DNA of 61,712 bases from NCBI GenBank assembly GCA_013286495.1, contig JABDFQ010000009.1:1-61712 (forward strand), given 5' to 3'. Shown in pieces: positions 57,870 to 61,712 of this stretch. The notes below the pieces were generated by a model. The model did not search any database. It saw nothing but the letters and a program-made list of their open reading frames with translations, and had not been told where the DNA came from. The DNA comes from Gammaproteobacteria bacterium (GTDB taxonomy: Bacteria; Pseudomonadota; Gammaproteobacteria; DSM-16500). A program made the translations under genes and the position numbers. Every line of letters begins with the position of its first letter. Position 1 is the stretch's first letter.

Positions 57870-59753
57870 ATGATAAAATTTGAAAATATAAAACTACGAC
57901 GTGGACGCAATATCTTATTTGAGCAACTCAACTGGACGATTTACCACAAACAGCGCATTGGTTTAATCGGTGCAAATGGTAGTGGAAAAACCAGCTTATT
58001 TGCATTAATCATGGGCGAACTCGAAGCTGAAACGGGTGAATTTACCATGCCTGCGCGTATTCGTCTTGCGCATGTTGCCCAGGAAACACAGGCTTTGCCG
58101 ATATCAGCACGTGAATATGTTTTGCAAGGTGATGCAGAACTGTGCGCATTGCAAATAGAATTATTACATGCTGAAGAAGAAAACGATGGTGAACGTATTG
58201 CTGAATTGCATGAAAAAATCAGCGTGATTGATGGTTACACTGCAACAGCGCGTGCAGCACAATTACTCGATGGTCTTGGATTTTCACAACATGAACAACA
58301 ACAGGCAGTCAGCACATTTTCGGGTGGTTGGCGTGTGCGATTGAATCTTGCGCGTGCATTGATGTGTCGTTCAGATATTTTATTACTCGATGAACCCACT
58401 AACCATCTTGATCTTGATGCAGTCGTTTGGCTGGAAAATTGGCTGAAGAATTATCATGGCATATTACTGATTATTTCACACGATCGTGATTTTCTTGATC
58501 ATGCAGTGGATCATATTGCGCATTTATCACAGCAAAAAATAAAATTGTATACCGGAACTTATTCTGATTTTGAAAAGCAGCGTGCTGAATTTTTATTATT
58601 GCAACAAGCAGCTTATGAAAAACAGCAGAAACAAATCGCACACATACAATCATTCGTTGATCGATTTCGTGCGAAAGCATCCAAAGCAAGACAGGCACAA
58701 AGCCGTGTAAAAGCCATTGAACGTATGGATCTTGTCTGTGCAGTGCAAACAGAATCAGCATTTCAATTTACCTTCAAATCACCTGAACATTGTCCTACAC
58801 CTTTGATGACACTGGATGATGCGTATATTGCTTACGGTGATCATACTGTTTTGCGTTATTTAAACTGGAGCCTGACAGGTAAGGATCGTATTGCGATTTT
58901 AGGTTGTAATGGTGCAGGTAAATCCTCGTTTATAAAATTATTGGCAGGAGAAATTTCACCTGCCAAAGGCGTGCGTGAAGCAAGTCCAGGTTTGAAAATA
59001 GGCTATTTTGCGCAACATCAGGTGGATCATTTGCAACTGGATGATTCGCCAATGTTACATTTAAAACGATTAGCACCTACTTATTCTGAACAGGAATTGC
59101 GAACCTTTCTCGGCAGTTTCGGCTTTATTGGCGAAACAGTTTTTCAATCCATCCGTGAATTTTCCGGTGGAGAAAAATCACGTCTTGCACTGGCATTAAT
59201 TGTCTGGCAGCGTCCGAATTTATTATTACTCGATGAACCCACCAACCATCTTGATCTGGAAATGCGTCAGGCATTAAGCATCGCCTTGCAGGAATATGAA
59301 GGTGCAATGATTCTCGTCAGTCATGATCGTTATCTGGTGCGCACGACAACGGATCAATTATTTCTGGTAGCGAATCAGGAATTGAATCCATTTGATGGTG
59401 ATCTTGATGATTATGAAAAATGGTTGCTGGATTATCGCAAACAACAAGCATCAGTAAAAAATATTTCAACGAATGAAAAATCGCGCAAGGAACAGCGACA
59501 AAAAGATGCAAATCAGCGCGAAAAAATGCGTCCGTTATTGCAGAGAATTAAACTACTGGAAATGGATATGGAAAAAAATCAGCGCGATTTTTTAAAGACA
59601 GAAACGATTCTGGCTGATAATACGATTTATGCTGATGATCAAAAAAATAAATTACAAACAACACTTGCCAAACAAGTGGAATTAAAAAAGAAAATGGAAA
59701 GGTTGGAAGAAGAATGGTTACAAGCCTGTGTTGAGCGGGATAATTTGCAATGA
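57870..59753 (+). CDS. ABC-F ATPase, YheS type
   Basis: Ribosome-associated translation ATPase. 627 residues, two ABC domains: IGANGSGKTSL ... SGGWRVRLNLARAL ... LLLDEPTNHLDL and LGCNGAGKSSF ... SGGEKSRLALALIV ... LLLDEPTNHLDL. The linker HIQSFVDRFRAKASKARQAQSRVKAIERM is as in YheS. Not proven to confer resistance. It overlaps the next gene by 4 bases. Confidence 0.92.
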   Translation: MIKFENIKLRRGRNILFEQLNWTIYHKQRIGLIGANGSGKTSLFALIMGELEAETGEFTMPARIRLAHVAQETQALPISAREYVLQGDAELCALQIELLHAEEENDGERIAELHEKISVIDGYTATARAAQLLDGLGFSQHEQQQAVSTFSGGWRVRLNLARALMCRSDILLLDEPTNHLDLDAVVWLENWLKNYHGILLIISHDRDFLDHAVDHIAHLSQQKIKLYTGTYSDFEKQRAEFLLLQQAAYEKQQKQIAHIQSFVDRFRAKASKARQAQSRVKAIERMDLVCAVQTESAFQFTFKSPEHCPTPLMTLDDAYIAYGDHTVLRYLNWSLTGKDRIAILGCNGAGKSSFIKLLAGEISPAKGVREASPGLKIGYFAQHQVDHLQLDDSPMLHLKRLAPTYSEQELRTFLGSFGFIGETVFQSIREFSGGEKSRLALALIVWQRPNLLLLDEPTNHLDLEMRQALSIALQEYEGAMILVSHDRYLVRTTTDQLFLVANQELNPFDGDLDDYEKWLLDYRKQQASVKNISTNEKSRKEQRQKDANQREKMRPLLQRIKLLEMDMEKNQRDFLKTETILADNTIYADDQKNKLQTTLAKQVELKKKMERLEEEWLQACVERDNLQ

Positions 59754-61636
59754 ATCCATTACTCATGCTGGATAATGTCTCACTCGCTTATGGATTACAT
59801 CCCTTGCTGGATCATGTCAAATTTCAGATTGGCAAAGGCGAGCGCGTGTGTTTGATTGGTCGCAATGGTGCAGGAAAATCTTCATTATTAAAAATCATTG
59901 AAGGTGTGTTACTGCCAGATGCAGGAAATGTCTGGCGTCAACCACATTTGCGTATTGCGAGATTAGCCCAGGAATTACCATCACAGGATAATCTGACAAT
60001 TTATGATTATGTCGCAGAAGGATTAGCAGAATCCGGTCAATTATTGCGTGAATATCATGCCATAACCCATCTTGCTCAGCATACTGATGCTGATCTTGCA
60101 CGCATGGAAAAATTACAAAATGCCATTGATGCGTGCAATGGCTGGTTACACGAGCAGCAGATTAGTAATATTTTGACGCGTCTTGAGCTGGATGCGGATA
60201 AATTATTATCGCAACTTTCTGGTGGCTGGCAACGTCGTGCAGCATTGGCAAGAGCACTGGTTGCAACACCTGATTTATTATTGCTGGACGAACCGACTAA
60301 TCATCTCGACATTGATGCAATTCAATGGCTGGAAGATCAGTTGCTGGCATCGGGTTGTGCGTTATTATTTATTACTCACGATCGTGCATTATTGCAGCGA
60401 CTTGCTACCAGAATTATAGAACTGGATAGAGGCAATTTGACTTCATGGACATGTGATTATCAGACATTTTTATTGCGCAAGGAAGAAATGTTACATGCAG
60501 AAGCAAAGCAAAATGCTGATTTCGACAAGAAACTTGCGCAGGAAGAAGTGTGGATTCGTCAGGGAATCAAGGCAAGACGTACGCGTAATGAAGGTCGTGT
60601 GCGTGCACTGGAAGCAATGCGACTGGAACGTAGTAAAAGAAGAAATGTGCAAGGTAAAGCGGTATTTGAAATCAATGCGGGAGATAAATCTGGTCAAGTG
60701 GTTGCTGAGGCCAAAGATGTGACGCAAATATTTGGTGACAAGATTGTCATTAAAAATTTTTCCCAGCGTATTATGCGTGGAGATCGCATTGGTTTAATTG
60801 GACCGAATGGCGCAGGAAAAAGCACATTATTAAATATTTTATTGGGAAAAATTATTCCGCAACAAGGTAGTGTGATACAGGGAACCAATTTACAAATTGC
60901 GTATTTTGATCAGCAGCGTGAGACACTGGATCTCGAAAAAAATGTTATGGACAATGTGGTGGAAGGTTCAGAATTTATCGAAATCAACGGTCAAAAAAAA
61001 CATGTCATGAGTTATCTGGGTGATTTTCTGTTTGCACCACAGCGTGCTCGCACACCGGTTAAAGCATTATCGGGTGGTGAGTGTAATCGTTTGTTGCTGG
61101 CGAAATTATTCAGTAAACCAGCGAATGTTCTGGTGATGGATGAACCGACGAATGATCTTGATATGGAAACGCTGGAGTTGCTGGAAGAATTACTGGCGAA
61201 TTTTAATGGTACGTTATTGTTAGTCAGTCATGATCGTGCGTTTCTTGATAATGTGGTAACGAGCACATTAGTGTTTGAAGGCAACGGTGTGATACAGGAA
61301 TACATTGGTGGCTATCAGGATTGGTTACGTCAGAAGAAACCGCTTGCTGAAGTGGTGAAGATGAATAAGTCGATAGAAAAAACAGTTAAAACGGAAGCTA
61401 AAAAATCGGTGAAATTAAGTTATCGCGAGCAAAAGGAACTGGAAGAATTGCCGCAACAAATTGAAAAGCTGGATGAAGAAGAAAAAATGTTGCAGGAAAA
61501 AATGTCGCAAAGTGATTTTTATAAACAGGAACAAAGTGTTATTACTGCGAGCATGACAAGATTGCAAGAGATACAGGATGCTTTAAAAAAGTGTTATGCG
61601 AGATGGGAAGAGCTGGAGAAGCGTCAGGGAGAGTAG
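59750..61636 (+). CDS. uup: ABC-F ATPase, Uup type
   Basis: 628 residues, two ABC domains: IGRNGAGKSSLLKIIEG ... LSGGWQRRAALARALVA ... LLLDEPTNHLDIDA and IGPNGAGKSTLLNILLG ... LSGGECNRLLLAKLF ... LVMDEPTNDLDMETL. The linker LAQEEVWIRQGIKARRTRNEGRVRALEAMRLERS and a C-terminal coiled coil (YREQKELEELPQQIEKLDEE) are as in Uup. In E. coli Uup helps limit tandem-repeat deletion and acts on ribosomes. Last gene in the window. Confidence 0.93.
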   Translation: MNPLLMLDNVSLAYGLHPLLDHVKFQIGKGERVCLIGRNGAGKSSLLKIIEGVLLPDAGNVWRQPHLRIARLAQELPSQDNLTIYDYVAEGLAESGQLLREYHAITHLAQHTDADLARMEKLQNAIDACNGWLHEQQISNILTRLELDADKLLSQLSGGWQRRAALARALVATPDLLLLDEPTNHLDIDAIQWLEDQLLASGCALLFITHDRALLQRLATRIIELDRGNLTSWTCDYQTFLLRKEEMLHAEAKQNADFDKKLAQEEVWIRQGIKARRTRNEGRVRALEAMRLERSKRRNVQGKAVFEINAGDKSGQVVAEAKDVTQIFGDKIVIKNFSQRIMRGDRIGLIGPNGAGKSTLLNILLGKIIPQQGSVIQGTNLQIAYFDQQRETLDLEKNVMDNVVEGSEFIEINGQKKHVMSYLGDFLFAPQRARTPVKALSGGECNRLLLAKLFSKPANVLVMDEPTNDLDMETLELLEELLANFNGTLLLVSHDRAFLDNVVTSTLVFEGNGVIQEYIGGYQDWLRQKKPLAEVVKMNKSIEKTVKTEAKKSVKLSYREQKELEELPQQIEKLDEEEKMLQEKMSQSDFYKQEQSVITASMTRLQEIQDALKKCYARWEELEKRQGE

Positions 61637-61646
61637 TGTGAGTTAG

Positions 61647-61712
61647 CTGTCATCCTGAGTGCATTGCGGAGATCAGTCATCCTGAGCGCGGCTCTTGCTT
61701 TTGCGCGAAGGA
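61647..61712. repeat. Two GTCATCCTGAG-type repeats at the right edge
   Basis: CTGTCATCCTGAGTGC begins at 61647 and AGTCATCCTGAGCGCG at 61675; the second runs on through GCGCGAAGGA to the edge, and likely continues. Nearest relative is 31305-31347. Confidence 0.8.

Noticed and set aside
1-61712. CRISPR arrays, tRNA or rRNA genes
   Set aside because: No regularly spaced direct repeats with unique spacers and no cloverleaf or rRNA-like stretch was noticed on reading; a covariance-model scan would be decisive.

Overview
The window is about 62 kb of AT-rich, gene-dense DNA from a gammaproteobacterium. The best fit is a member of the Legionellales, probably Coxiellaceae-like. This placement is inferred, not proven. 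It rests on the mix of Fis, RdgC, RlmI, ProQ/FinO, YheS/Uup and Art-type transport genes with a CADD-type protein, a calpain-like protease, a methyltransferase fused to a cysteine-protease-like domain, a pentapeptide protein, and a plasmid-type rep/par block. No rRNA, tRNA, CRISPR array, integrase or transposase gene was seen.

Layout. 1-3.4 kb: leucine degradation operon on the minus strand (liuA, liuB and the start of liuC). 3.5-4.9 kb: rlmI and a 14-codon lysine-rich ORF. 5.0-9.1 kb: a self-contained replication/partition block (repA with five 21-bp-spaced iterons, parA, parB, a tandem ribbon-helix-helix gene, an inverted iteron pair and a parS-like palindrome). 9.1-16.6 kb: an MFS exporter, CpdA, a long inverted repeat, an unrecognised protein, an L,D-transpeptidase, a TauE/SafE pair and the methyltransferase/protease fusion. 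16.6-20.9 kb: an outer-membrane barrel and a 2-oxoacid dehydrogenase E1alpha-E1beta-E2 operon that share a duplicated leader. 20.9-26.5 kb: a pentapeptide protein, a HicA-like toxin-antitoxin pair, an SH3 protein, an acyl-CoA synthetase, Fis and a basic AT-hook protein. 26.6-32.1 kb: a ProQ-like protein, an APC permease, two crotonases, an HPF/cold-shock fusion and a CADD-type pABA synthase. 32.1-43 kb: VapBC, a PilX-like protein, Acs, a class C beta-lactamase, a degenerate APH kinase, a glycosyltransferase, a DipZ-like protein, an EamA transporter and a second APC permease. 43-46 kb: an Art/His-type amino acid ABC transporter. 46-54 kb: the calpain-like protein, two SDRs, an operator-preceded ATPase, a rhodanese, MazEF and a flavoprotein. 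54.2-61.7 kb: a 281-bp near-perfect palindrome, rdgC, mmsA-mmsB and two ABC-F ATPases.

How the genes fit together. A large share of the metabolism concerns amino acid uptake and burning. There are two APC permeases and an amino acid ABC importer. Leucine is served by liuABC and valine by an HIBADH/MMSDH/HIBCH set (mmsA, mmsB, hibch). An E1-E2 oxoacid dehydrogenase and two acyl-CoA synthetases also fit this diet, which suits an intracellular or protist-associated bacterium. Scattered among them are effector-like proteins (calpain-like, methyltransferase-protease, pentapeptide and possibly a degenerate small-GTPase fold). Three toxin-antitoxin modules and a stand-alone ATPase each sit behind their own palindromic operators. 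Several inverted-repeat elements and a dispersed GTCATCCTGAG-type repeat family occupy the intergenic spaces. The window may come from a chromosome with an integrated plasmid replicon or from a large secondary replicon; the sequence alone does not decide.
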